From an uncultured Victivallales bacterium (lineage in GTDB: Bacteria > Verrucomicrobiota > Lentisphaeria > Victivallales > UBA1829): a stretch of DNA of 64,000 nucleotides. Below the pieces are notes generated by a model. It had not been told where the DNA came from. It made no database searches and saw only the letters and a program-made list of their open reading frames with translations. The stretch is from positions 1-64,000 of the forward strand of contig CALXRL010000020.1 in assembly GCA_944390735.1 (NCBI GenBank). The letters are read 5' to 3'. This document shows positions 45,260 through 54,023 of the stretch, piece by piece. The stretch's first letter is position 1. Each line of letters starts with the position of its first letter. The translations under genes were made by a program, and so were the position numbers.

Positions 45260-48200
45260 ATGAAACGAACACTTTTCTCACTTCTTCTGCTGTCTTCCGC
45301 CCTTCTTCTGGCGGAAGACCTCTCCTCCTCGGCCCGTATTGTCGTTCACGACATCTCCATCAACAAGGGGAAACCGGTGCCCGGTCTTCTTCCGCTGCGG
45401 GGAATCCCCTGGCAGGAAAAGACCCCGTTCACACCGGGAGAAACCGCCGAACTCTGGCTGGAAGGAGAGAAAATGCCGCAGATCTCCGCCCTCCGCTGCG
45501 AACAGTATTCCGATCGAATCGCCGATGCGTCTCTCGAATACTTTGACGGACGTTCATGGAAAAAGAGCAATCTCCCCTTTCCGACCATCAAAACGGAACG
45601 CGGCGAAGAGAAAAAAATCAATCTCACCTTCTCACCGGCGCTTCCGGCGCGCGCCCTGCGAATCCGGATTCGGAAAACGCGCGATTACGATCACGAAGTC
45701 CTGAAACTCGGAAACTGGCGGATCGAAGGAACCCTCCCGGACCGGAAGATCTCCTTTGACGATTTCTCGCTGAAACTCTTCACCGCTGCGCCGTTCAACA
45801 CCTTCGATCTTCCCGGCAGAGGAGTCCTTCAGGCGGAAATCCGAAACAACTCCGCGCGAACCGGAAAAGTCGATGCGGTCATGACCTTCCAGACCTATTT
45901 CGGAGGAGAGACCGGCACCTCTCCGATCGTGCGGCAGCTGCCCCTCGCCCCCGGGGAGAAACGGACGCTCATTTTTGAATTCAATGGGAAGGAACAGGGC
46001 CCCTATCGCGCCTCCCTTCTTCTTCGCGATCCGAAAACGAAAATGCCCTTCGACATTCAGCGTCTGGCCTTCGGGATGCGCGACAAAGCGGTCTTCGAAC
46101 GCTCGGAAATCGTGCCGCTGGACAAGCCGGGTCTGCCGGTCAAAAGCTGGCGGGAACGCATCCGGGAAAAAGGAACGATCTGGGGAGCGGATGTCACACA
46201 GGGGATGGCCGGCGGCGGTAAAATTCCCGGGGACCGCATCTTCCGGGAGCTTCAGCAGGGAGGCGCCACCGAGGTGTACTGCGCTCTCTCCTATCATGAT
46301 TTTGAACCGATGCCGGGAGTCTATCATTTCGATTACTTCGACCGGGTGGTCCGGACTGCGGCACGAAACGGACTGGATATCACGCTCGGCGTCTGGGTCT
46401 GGGACTTCGGCGACACCAGCCCGCAGTTCCTCAAGAACGAAATTCAGCGCGATGAAAACGGAAATCCGGGGAAAGGCTGGTCCAACTGCTTCAGTCCGTT
46501 CTCGAAAAAGTATCGTCTTCACGCTGGACGGGCAATGACCGCCCTGGTCAAGCGCTATGTCAACACGCCCGCGGTCATCGGCTGGCACCTGCACCCCTAC
46601 GGGATGGTCGATCATGATTCCCACGGCATCTTCGATTATCACCCCGACGCCCTTGAAGCATACCGTGAAACGCTCAGACGCAAATACCGGACCGTCGAAA
46701 ATCTGAACCGGAAATACGGCACGCGCTACACCGACTGGAAAGAGATCCGGCCTCCGCGCCCGCTCTGGGAATCTCTTGCGGCGGAAAAGAAATTCGCGGA
46801 GGCATCGACCGTTCCGGATACGCGTCCGGTATGGGTGGACTACCTGGAGTTCCGCCACAGCGGACCGCTCTCCCTTCGGAAAGAGATGATGGGCATTGTC
46901 CGGAAATACGACAAACAGCGCATGATCTGCGGCATGAACGCTTCCGGAGGAGTCGGACTTGCCGATGCCAACTATCAGGCGCTGGTCGATCAGGACGCCT
47001 TCTACGGGGATCAGGGGCTCAATGGAGCGGAGATCATTCGCCGCTTCGTGGCGAAACAGCGGTATCGCCGTCCGCTCCGCGTCGAAGACATCAGCGCCGT
47101 CACGCTGGGGCGCCACGGCTTCACCGACCGGGAAAAACTGACCGCCCGCTCCCACTGGGACATCTTTCAGGCATCCGTTCTCGGACTGGAGCATTACAAC
47201 TATGTATTCCCGACTCTCGACGACAGCATCTTTCTGAATCTGGCCTTTGCCAATCCCCATGCGAAACGCCTGGTCAACGAGGCCCGGGAAAGCGACTTCG
47301 TCTCCCGGCGCGTGGGACTGCTGCACTCCTTCACCACCGATGTCCTTGAGGGGAAATACACCTACAACGGCATCTCGGTCTACCGCTGGTGGCTGATGAA
47401 CGGCCTCAGCGCCGCGTTCTACGCCCCCGGAGCGGCTTTTGAAATCTACTCCGACGGCTCCCCTCTGGACGGATTCGATTCCATGAAACTCCTTCTCGAC
47501 GACGGCTCCCACATTCTTCCCCCCGCCATGATCGACCGTCTGGTGAAGTATGTGAAAAACGGCGGAAAACTCGCCATGATCTGCGGAGAAGCCGGACGGA
47601 AAGTTCCCGGATCGGACGAGGAACATCTCCTTCTGAAAAAACTCGGCTATACCGCCTTCGACAAACTCTATCAAGTTCATACCGGTCCGGATCAGCTGGT
47701 TTTCCGTCTGGGGAATCCCGTCCTCCGCCGGACCTCCGGAATCCCGCTGCACAGCTGGTATGAGCTGGAGGCGCCGAAAGGCGGCAGCGTCATCGGAGAG
47801 GTCGGAGCGAAACCGGCGGCGGTCGTCTGGAACTGCGGAAAGGGAGAAGTGTTCCTGATTGGCGGACGGCCCGGCGCCATCACCGAAGCCGAGGTCATGA
47901 AACTCTTCGATGAGAAAAAAGACAAAGACGCCTGGATCCTCTGGAACAACGCGGTCCGCAACTGCACGGATCTCTGCCGGAATCTGCTCCGCGATCTCTC
48001 CGAATGGGCCGGCGAACCGGAACAGATGCGCATCGACGATGACCTCCATGCCGTTCTCCGGAAACAGAAAAACGGAGACAATTATCTGGTTTATATTTAC
48101 AATCCCGCTCCGCCGAAACGCACCTCCCTTCGCGTGACGCTTCCGGAAGGGAAGCGCTGGAAGGCAACCGCCCTGACCCTTTCCGGCGAGAAAAAGCTCG

Positions 48201-48310
48201 GCATTGTCTCCTCGGAAGAGCTGGCGGCCCCGGGAATTGCCCTGCCTCTTCTGGAGAAGGACCGCTTCCTCGGAATCCGGCTGGAGCCGGCCGGATGGTT
48301 CGATTTCTGA
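45260..48310 (+). CDS. Secreted GH42-like (beta-galactosidase family) protein, atypical active site
   Basis: 1016 residues with signal peptide MKRTLFSLLLLSSALLLA. Residues 20-290 are beta-rich (two sandwich-like domains). From about 310 a barrel resembles GH42 (GADVTQGMAGG, TEVYCALSYHDFEPMPGVYHFDYFDRVV, TLGVWVWDFGDTSP), with the following helix YRETLRRKYRTVENLNRKYGTRY as in GH42. At the normal acid/base site, where GH42 reads WxxxNE, this protein has GWHLHPYGMVDHDS, so the Asn-Glu pair is missing. A Rossmann-like trimerisation-type domain follows (MKLLLDDGSHILPPAM). Monocistronic with its own promoter and terminator. It may be a divergent hydrolase or a glycan-binding protein. Confidence 0.7.
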   Translation: MKRTLFSLLLLSSALLLAEDLSSSARIVVHDISINKGKPVPGLLPLRGIPWQEKTPFTPGETAELWLEGEKMPQISALRCEQYSDRIADASLEYFDGRSWKKSNLPFPTIKTERGEEKKINLTFSPALPARALRIRIRKTRDYDHEVLKLGNWRIEGTLPDRKISFDDFSLKLFTAAPFNTFDLPGRGVLQAEIRNNSARTGKVDAVMTFQTYFGGETGTSPIVRQLPLAPGEKRTLIFEFNGKEQGPYRASLLLRDPKTKMPFDIQRLAFGMRDKAVFERSEIVPLDKPGLPVKSWRERIREKGTIWGADVTQGMAGGGKIPGDRIFRELQQGGATEVYCALSYHDFEPMPGVYHFDYFDRVVRTAARNGLDITLGVWVWDFGDTSPQFLKNEIQRDENGNPGKGWSNCFSPFSKKYRLHAGRAMTALVKRYVNTPAVIGWHLHPYGMVDHDSHGIFDYHPDALEAYRETLRRKYRTVENLNRKYGTRYTDWKEIRPPRPLWESLAAEKKFAEASTVPDTRPVWVDYLEFRHSGPLSLRKEMMGIVRKYDKQRMICGMNASGGVGLADANYQALVDQDAFYGDQGLNGAEIIRRFVAKQRYRRPLRVEDISAVTLGRHGFTDREKLTARSHWDIFQASVLGLEHYNYVFPTLDDSIFLNLAFANPHAKRLVNEARESDFVSRRVGLLHSFTTDVLEGKYTYNGISVYRWWLMNGLSAAFYAPGAAFEIYSDGSPLDGFDSMKLLLDDGSHILPPAMIDRLVKYVKNGGKLAMICGEAGRKVPGSDEEHLLLKKLGYTAFDKLYQVHTGPDQLVFRLGNPVLRRTSGIPLHSWYELEAPKGGSVIGEVGAKPAAVVWNCGKGEVFLIGGRPGAITEAEVMKLFDEKKDKDAWILWNNAVRNCTDLCRNLLRDLSEWAGEPEQMRIDDDLHAVLRKQKNGDNYLVYIYNPAPPKRTSLRVTLPEGKRWKATALTLSGEKKLGIVSSEELAAPGIALPLLEKDRFLGIRLEPAGWFDF

Positions 48311-48330
48311 TCCCCGGAAAAAGAACGTTC

Positions 48331-48359
48331 CTGCCGGATCCGCAATCCGGCAGTTTTTT
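48331..48359 (+). terminator. Strong intrinsic terminator
   Basis: CTGCCGGAT/ATCCGGCAG perfect 9-bp stem, 5-nt loop, six T. Confidence 0.93.
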
Positions 48360-48393
48360 CTGAGGTTTTTCGGGAAAAGTCCGCTTCCGACAC

Positions 48394-48422
48394 TTGATTT
48401 TCCGCACGAAGGAACGTATAGT
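48394..48422 (+). promoter_or_regulatory. Promoter of the FrhB-like gene
   Basis: TTGATT at 48394-48399, a 17-nt spacer and TATAGT at 48417-48422, 70 nt before the start. Confidence 0.6.
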
Positions 48423-48491
48423 TCAGGAATCCGCCGGAAGCGGAACATACCTCGTCCGTCATTCGCGGAAAACGATCCAGGGAGCGCCGAA

Positions 48492-49679
48492 ATGACAAGC
48501 AGTCAGTCAGAGAGACAGCAGACGGAAGAGCGATGCGCCATCGCCGCCATCGGACGAAAATGTTTCGGCTGCGGTGTCTGCGCCTGCATCTGTCCCCGCG
48601 CCCTGCTTTCGATCCGTCTGAACAAGGATGGCTTTTTCATGCCGAGAGCCACCAACGAACCGCAATGCATCCACTGCAATCTCTGTCTTTCCGTTTGTCC
48701 CTGCACGGACGATCATCCGGAGACTCCGGAGGACCGGATTCCTCCGGAAGCCTGGAGCGCGGAAAGTCGCAGAGAATCCGTGCGCGACGCCTCCGCCGCG
48801 GGGGGAATCGCACGGGAACTTGCCGAAGAGTGGACGGCTCGCGGAGGAAAGGTCTGTGAAGCCGTCTTCAATCCCCGGGAAAATGTGCTGGAACATCTCG
48901 TTCTGCAGACTCCGGAGGAGCTTCTCCGGGGCTGCGGAGCCAAATATCTCCAGAGCTATACCCTGCCGGGATTTTCCCATCTGAACGGCCATGAACCGTT
49001 TCTGGTCATAGGAACCCCCTGCCAGATCGACGGTCTGCGCCGATATCTGCGGAAACGGCACTGGGAAAATCATTTTGTTCTGGTGGATTTCTTCTGCCGG
49101 GGCGTTCCCTCCATGCGATTGTGGCTGAAATTCTCGCGCTTCTATCGAAAAAAGAGGCAATCCCTGCAAGATGTCGCCTGGCAGGAAAAAACAGACGGAA
49201 AAAACGAAGACCGGATCGTCTTCACCGGAACGGACGGCAGAAAAACCGCCGCGGGAACCCGTCGCAACGAACTTTTCTTCGGCTTCTATCGCGACGATCT
49301 CTGTCTTGCGCCCGCATGCTACGACCTCTGCAAATACAAGGCCGCGGCCTCCGCCGCCGATCTCAGACTGGGAGAGTTCCGAAGTCCGGATCCGCAAAAC
49401 AGAACCGGCACTTCCGGCTCCGTCCTCGTTCTGACGGAACGGGGAAAGCTCGCTCTGGAAAATACGGCCGGCCGTCTCAAACGGAAACGCCGCACCCTCG
49501 ACGAACTCCTCGCAGGACAGATGACCGGCAACGCAGTCCGTCCAAGAGACAACGCCGTCTTCCGCCTTTTCCTCCGGAGCGCCATGCCGCTGAACCTGAT
49601 GCTGAAATGGAAGCAGTGGACAAGACTTCTGCTCTACTTTCCGCAGGAACTTCTCCGCCGCTGCCGCAGACGGAACTGA
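48492..49679 (+). CDS. FrhB/FdhB-like iron-sulfur flavoprotein
   Basis: 395 residues from the ATG with GGGAG upstream; the longer frame is a shadow of upstream sequence. Two 4Fe-4S motifs at the N-terminus (CFGCGVCACICP near residue 22 and CIHCNLCLSVCP near residue 57), then the coenzyme F420 hydrogenase/dehydrogenase beta-subunit domain: SAAGGIARELAEEW, FLVIGTPCQIDGLRRYL, FFCRGVPS and LCLAPACYDLCKYK. In bacteria such proteins commonly sit in polysaccharide gene clusters or with flavin-dependent oxidoreductases. It stands alone here, with its own promoter. rfb genes lie 3 kb upstream. Function uncertain. Confidence 0.8.
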   Translation: MTSSQSERQQTEERCAIAAIGRKCFGCGVCACICPRALLSIRLNKDGFFMPRATNEPQCIHCNLCLSVCPCTDDHPETPEDRIPPEAWSAESRRESVRDASAAGGIARELAEEWTARGGKVCEAVFNPRENVLEHLVLQTPEELLRGCGAKYLQSYTLPGFSHLNGHEPFLVIGTPCQIDGLRRYLRKRHWENHFVLVDFFCRGVPSMRLWLKFSRFYRKKRQSLQDVAWQEKTDGKNEDRIVFTGTDGRKTAAGTRRNELFFGFYRDDLCLAPACYDLCKYKAAASAADLRLGEFRSPDPQNRTGTSGSVLVLTERGKLALENTAGRLKRKRRTLDELLAGQMTGNAVRPRDNAVFRLFLRSAMPLNLMLKWKQWTRLLLYFPQELLRRCRRRN

Positions 49680-49745
49680 AGGAAAAAGAACCGATTTTTC
49701 CCCCCTGCCCCCTCTGCACCTCTGCTCCCCTGCGATCGGATGCAG

Positions 49746-50705
49746 TCAGCGCAACACCGTGCTGTCGCGCTGAATCAGGCGATAGGGAATCACGGTTTCC
49801 GCGGGAACCGGCTCGCCGCGAAGCCCCGAATCCAGAGCGGAAGCCACGGCGGAGGCGACGGCGGAATAATCCTGCGAAATCGTCGTCTGAGAGGGAATGC
49901 AGTACCGTGAAATCTGAGCGCGCTCGGAACTGACCAGCTGAATCTCCTCCGGAATCCGTTTCCCGTACAGCGAAAGCGCATAAGCGGCGATTCCTCCGGC
50001 ATTTCCTCCGCCGCAGCAGAAAAGACCATCCATTCCGCTGCGCAGCAGTTTGCCGATCTCCTCCATAAAGTCATCCGGCAGCGCCACGCGGATCAGCGCC
50101 TCCTCCGCGGGAAGACCGCGCCTGTTCAGCGCCGCCATGACGCCGTTCCTCCGAAGCTCGACATTGCCCGTATTGCGCCTGCCGTGAATGATGCTCCCGA
50201 TCCGGCGGCAGCCGCAACGCGCCAGATGGCTGATCGCCAGATCCATCCCCTGCGCTTCGTCGGAACGCACGCAGAACACTCCACGGGAGGAGCCGGAGGC
50301 CGGCCGGTCCACCAGAATCAGCGGAAGTGCAAAACGCTCATCCCAGCGTTCCAGAAGCGGCGTCTCCACTCCGATCGAAACCGCTCCGCAGAACTGGATG
50401 CTCTCCAGACGCTCCAGATTGTCATGCGGAAGGATCTCAATCCGATAACCGCGCAGGGACAATTCGCGCGTCAGCTCCGTCATCACCATCTCCACATACG
50501 CCTGCACCGGGTAGACCAGCTTGTATGGCGCCACAATCACAACATTGCGCTGCTTCGTCGAAAGACGCGGATGATAACCGGACTCCCTCGCCACGGAAAA
50601 CACCCGCTCCCGAATCTCTTTGCGAATGTTCGGATGGTGGCTGAACACCCGCGACACCGTCGCAATGGAAACCCCGGCCTTTTCCGCAATCTCCTGTATT
50701 TTCAT
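49746..50705 (-). CDS. LacI-family transcriptional regulator
   Basis: 319 residues from MKIQEIAEKAGVS with GAGGG upstream; a longer frame would add 27 unlikely residues. Paralogue of the LacI at 17002: VSRVFSHHPNIR versus VSRVFSHNPNIR, shared GYHPRLS, and LESIQFCGAVSIG versus LESIQFCGAAAIG. Effector domain of the sugar-binding type, ending VIPYRLIQRDSTVL. Divergent from the seven-gene operon starting at 50883, which it likely represses. Both regulators probably sense similar molecules. Confidence 0.9.
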   Translation of the reverse strand: MKIQEIAEKAGVSIATVSRVFSHHPNIRKEIRERVFSVARESGYHPRLSTKQRNVVIVAPYKLVYPVQAYVEMVMTELTRELSLRGYRIEILPHDNLERLESIQFCGAVSIGVETPLLERWDERFALPLILVDRPASGSSRGVFCVRSDEAQGMDLAISHLARCGCRRIGSIIHGRRNTGNVELRRNGVMAALNRRGLPAEEALIRVALPDDFMEEIGKLLRSGMDGLFCCGGGNAGGIAAYALSLYGKRIPEEIQLVSSERAQISRYCIPSQTTISQDYSAVASAVASALDSGLRGEPVPAETVIPYRLIQRDSTVLR

Positions 50706-50745
50706 GCCGATGCCCTCTTTTTTCCACGTCAATTGATTCATTTTC

Positions 50746-50846
50746 AATATATTCTCTCTTTTTCTGAAAACAAATTCCATTTTCATATTTTTTTACAAAA
50801 GAAGGAAACCGGTCGCTCTTGCAAAAGAGCATTGCGTTGGTACAGT
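50746..50846. promoter_or_regulatory. Divergent promoters and operator candidates
   Basis: Minus strand: TTGTTT (50773-50768), a 16-nt spacer and TATATT (50751-50746) for the LacI gene. Plus strand: TTGCAA (50819-50824), a 16-nt spacer and TACAGT (50841-50846) for the dehydrogenase operon. A perfect inverted repeat GCTCTT-GCAA-AAGAGC (50815-50830) covers the plus -35. TTTTCTGAAAA (50760-50770) overlaps the minus -35; its TTTCTGAAA core also occurs between the divergent genes at 16.9 kb. Confidence 0.55.
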
Positions 50847-50882
50847 ATCCGGAAAGAGAACGAAGAGAAAACGGAGAGAACG

Positions 50883-51890
50883 ATGAAACAATACAGCATT
50901 TTCTTCACGGCTCCGGGCAAGGCGGAGCTTCAGGCAAAAGAATGGAATGAACCGGATTTGAAACAGGATGAAGTGTTGCTGGAAACGGAATGCACGCTGG
51001 TCAGTCCGGGAACCGAGCGGGCGTGCCTGCTGGGATTCGCCGGAGGAAACTTTCCGAAACTTCTCGGATACAGCGCCGTGGCCAGAGTGCTGAAAGCGGG
51101 AAAGGAGGCGGGATTTCATCCCGGAGAACGGGTTGCGGTCTACCATAGTTCCCACTCCTCGCTTCTGGTGAAGAAAGCGGAGGATCTTGTGAAGATCGAG
51201 GATGATGCGCTTCCCTCCTCCTCGGCAGTGTTCTGCATTATCGGATCCATGGGACTGCAGGGGATGCGCAGGGCTCGCCCGGAGTTCGGGGAATCCATGG
51301 CGGTTCTCGGACTCGGACTGCTCGGACTTTTTGCCGTCCGGTGTGCAAGTCTCTCCGGACTCTTCCCGCTGATCGGAGTCGACTTCAATGAAAAACGCCG
51401 GAAACTAGCGGAGGAGTTCGGAGCGGATGCCACCTTTTCACCCGACGATCCGGAGCTGGCCGCAAACATCAAGGCGCTCACCGGAGGGGCCGGCGTAAAT
51501 GTTGCAGTTGAAGTGACCGGCAATCCCGATGCGCTCAACAGCGCGCTTGATTTCACGGCGCCGTTCGGCAGAGTCACGCTCACGGGCTGTTCCCGGACCC
51601 CGACAAAAGAGATTGATTTCTACAGCAAAGTCCACAAACCCGGCATCACGATTCTGGGAGCGCACAACATGGCGCGTCCGCCGCACGACGCCCGTCCCGG
51701 ATGCTGGACCATGCGGGAAGATATGGCGCTGCTTCTGCGCCTTTTCTCCGCGGGCAGAATCCATCCGGAACGGCTGATTACGGAAAGAGCGGAACCGGAG
51801 AAGGCGCCGGAAATTTTCGACCGGCTCGCCAAAAGAGATCCGGAGATGCTCGGAGTCCTCTTCGACTGGAACGCGTTTCATTCAAAATAA
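50883..51890 (+). CDS. MDR-family dehydrogenase without usual zinc ligands
   Basis: 335 residues from MKQYSIFFTAPGK; the long upstream frame is antisense to the LacI gene. Counterpart of 13972 and 15005: VSPGTERACL at the former zinc Cys site, LGYSAVARV in place of GHE, cofactor site AVLGLGLLGLFAVRCA, and the shared ending LGVLFDWNAF like GIVFDWSTV and GIAFDWTKI. Likely NAD(P)-dependent, not zinc-catalysed. First gene of the second LacI-controlled operon. The next gene starts 17 nt later. Confidence 0.83.
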   Translation: MKQYSIFFTAPGKAELQAKEWNEPDLKQDEVLLETECTLVSPGTERACLLGFAGGNFPKLLGYSAVARVLKAGKEAGFHPGERVAVYHSSHSSLLVKKAEDLVKIEDDALPSSSAVFCIIGSMGLQGMRRARPEFGESMAVLGLGLLGLFAVRCASLSGLFPLIGVDFNEKRRKLAEEFGADATFSPDDPELAANIKALTGGAGVNVAVEVTGNPDALNSALDFTAPFGRVTLTGCSRTPTKEIDFYSKVHKPGITILGAHNMARPPHDARPGCWTMREDMALLLRLFSAGRIHPERLITERAEPEKAPEIFDRLAKRDPEMLGVLFDWNAFHSK

Positions 51891-51907
51891 GGAAGGATAT
51901 CTCTCAT

Positions 51908-52921
51908 ATGAAGAAGATCAGGATCGGACAGATTGGAATCGGGCATAATCACGCTTCAGAAAAGATGTCGGCCTTCCGCCGTCTCACGGACTGTTACGAA
52001 GTGGTCGGAGTCGTCGAACCCGATGAGCTCTGGTGGCAGCAGCGCGGCAATTTCAAGGAGTATCAGGGGATTCCGCGCCTGACGGAAGAGGAACTCTTTG
52101 CCACGCCCGGACTCGAAGCCGTCGCCGTCGAAACCGACGGATTCGAACTGCTGGAAACCGCCCGCAAATGCGTCGATCGCAATCTCCACATTCACATGGA
52201 CAAACCCGGCGGCGAAAAGCTCGAACCCTTCCGCGAGCTGCTCAACGAATTCCGCAGAAAGCATCTGACCATTCAGCTCGGCTACATGTACCGCAACAAT
52301 CCCGCGATTCAATACTGTTTCAATGCCGTGAAAAAAGGGTGGCTCGGGGAGATTTTTGAAGTCCACGCCGTCATGAACCGCTACGATGGAAACAACGAGA
52401 ACTACCGGCGCTGGCTTGCGCAGTTCCGCGGAGGAGCCGTCTACATCTTCGCCGGTCACCTGATCGACCTGGTGGTTGCGCTGCTCGGCCGGCCGCTGCG
52501 CGTCACGCCGTACCTGACCAAAACGCGCAACGACAATCTCTACGACACCGGCGTCACGGTTCTGGAGTATCCCCGCGCCGTTGCAACGGTGCGCACCGGC
52601 GTCACGGAGGTCGACGGAATGAAGCACCGCCGCCTGATCGTCTGCGGCACCAAAGGCTCCATCGAGATCTGTCCGCTGGAACAGCCGGCGGACAGATACC
52701 GGCTCGATCCGCTGCATCTGCGTCTGACGCTGCTGGAAGGAAACGAGGAGTTTGAAGCCGGCACTCATATTGTCGATGTCGGCGTCATGAACGGCCGCTA
52801 CGACAACCAGCTGATTGAGCTTGCGAAAATCATCCGGGGCGAAATGGAAAATCCCTATCCGGTCAATCACGAACTGATTGTTCAGGAGTCGCTGCTCCGC
52901 GCCTCCGGATGGCCCGGATGA
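51908..52921 (+). CDS. Gfo/Idh/MocA-family oxidoreductase
   Basis: 337 residues from MKKIRIGQIGIGHNHASEK; a longer frame runs through the previous gene. HMDKPGGEK near residue 99, LGYMYRNNPAIQYCFNA and FRGGAVYIFAGHLIDLVV match the pair at 10802-12877 closely, so these three form one subfamily. Cytoplasmic NAD(P)-dependent sugar oxidoreductase of unknown substrate. AGGAAGGA lies upstream. Confidence 0.85.
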   Translation: MKKIRIGQIGIGHNHASEKMSAFRRLTDCYEVVGVVEPDELWWQQRGNFKEYQGIPRLTEEELFATPGLEAVAVETDGFELLETARKCVDRNLHIHMDKPGGEKLEPFRELLNEFRRKHLTIQLGYMYRNNPAIQYCFNAVKKGWLGEIFEVHAVMNRYDGNNENYRRWLAQFRGGAVYIFAGHLIDLVVALLGRPLRVTPYLTKTRNDNLYDTGVTVLEYPRAVATVRTGVTEVDGMKHRRLIVCGTKGSIEICPLEQPADRYRLDPLHLRLTLLEGNEEFEAGTHIVDVGVMNGRYDNQLIELAKIIRGEMENPYPVNHELIVQESLLRASGWPG

Positions 52922-53000
52922 AAACGATTGTCTCCTCTTTTCCGGAGCAGTTGCATTTTCCCATATTCAGATCGAAATCAATCATACAGAAAGGCTTCTC

Positions 53001-54005
53001 ATGAATTCTGAAAAAAAAGTTCTGGTTCTCGGATCCTCCGGCGCGATGGGCCGGTATCTTCTGCCGCGTCTGTCGGAAGCCGGATACCGGATCGACGCCG
53101 TCTCACTCGATCATCAGGAAACCGCCCTTCCCGGCGTCCGCTGCATTCAGGCCAACGCGAAAGAGAGGAGCGTCTACGGCGATCTTCTGAAAAACGGATA
53201 CGACGGCATCGTCGACTTCCTGACCTACTGCACGGGAGAACTCTCCTGGTATCTGCCGCAGATTCTGGATCATACGGATCACTACCTTTTTCTCTCCAGC
53301 TGCCGGGTGTTCGACGATCTGGAGCATCCGGTGCGGGAGAGTTCCCCCAGGCTGATCGACTCCTCCAAAGACGAACTTCTCCGCAATTCGGATGACTACT
53401 GCATCTACAAGGCGCGCGGGGAGAACATTCTCCGCGCCTCCCCCCGCCGGAACTGGACGATCATCCGGCCCGCGACCACCTATTCGCTGATGCGCTATCA
53501 GCTTGTGACGCTGGAAGCGGCGAACACGGTCGGCCGGGCCCTGGCGGGGAAGAAGGTGGTGGTTCCGGAGCAGGCGCGGCTGAAGCAGGCGACCCTCAGC
53601 TGGGGAGGCGATGTCGCACGCATGATCGCCGGACTCCTCTTCAACGGCAAGGCGCTCGGCGAGGATTTCAACGTCGCCACCGGAGAACACCGCTCCTGGG
53701 AGGAGATCGCCGCGTATTACCACGACATCTGCGGTCTGGAGGCCGTCTGGGTCGACAAGGAGGATTATCTGCGTCTTCTCTCCGACGATCCCTACAATAT
53801 GGGCCCCCGCTGGCAGCTGGAATACGCGCGGCTGTTCACCCGGATCACGGACAACACCAAGGTTCTGAACGCAACCGGAATGAAGCAGAGCGAACTCATG
53901 AGTCTGTACGATGGGTTGAAACTGGAGATCTCCCGCTGCCCGAAAGAGACCGTCTGGCCGGTCAACACCGCCATGGACGAGTATCTCGCCGCGCACAATC
54001 TCTGA
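53001..54005 (+). CDS. NAD-dependent epimerase/dehydratase-family protein
   Basis: 334 residues from MNSEKKVLVLGSSGAMG; the longer frame overlaps the preceding gene. Rossmann cofactor site LGSSGAMGRYLLP at residues 9-21, SSCRVFDD at the catalytic-Ser position, and YCIYKARGE with Tyr-x3-Lys near residue 137. Related to extended SDR sugar epimerases and isoflavone-reductase-like proteins. The long C-terminal substrate part is typical. Third gene of the operon; no counterpart in the cluster at 10-16 kb, where a classical SDR sits instead. Confidence 0.83.
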   Translation: MNSEKKVLVLGSSGAMGRYLLPRLSEAGYRIDAVSLDHQETALPGVRCIQANAKERSVYGDLLKNGYDGIVDFLTYCTGELSWYLPQILDHTDHYLFLSSCRVFDDLEHPVRESSPRLIDSSKDELLRNSDDYCIYKARGENILRASPRRNWTIIRPATTYSLMRYQLVTLEAANTVGRALAGKKVVVPEQARLKQATLSWGGDVARMIAGLLFNGKALGEDFNVATGEHRSWEEIAAYYHDICGLEAVWVDKEDYLRLLSDDPYNMGPRWQLEYARLFTRITDNTKVLNATGMKQSELMSLYDGLKLEISRCPKETVWPVNTAMDEYLAAHNL

Positions 54006-54023
54006 TCCGGAAAGGAGGAAATT

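Noticed and set aside
45632..48448. A 938-codon open frame antisense to the GH42-like gene
   Set aside because: The plus strand has a signal peptide, promoter and terminator; the antisense frame shows no domain.
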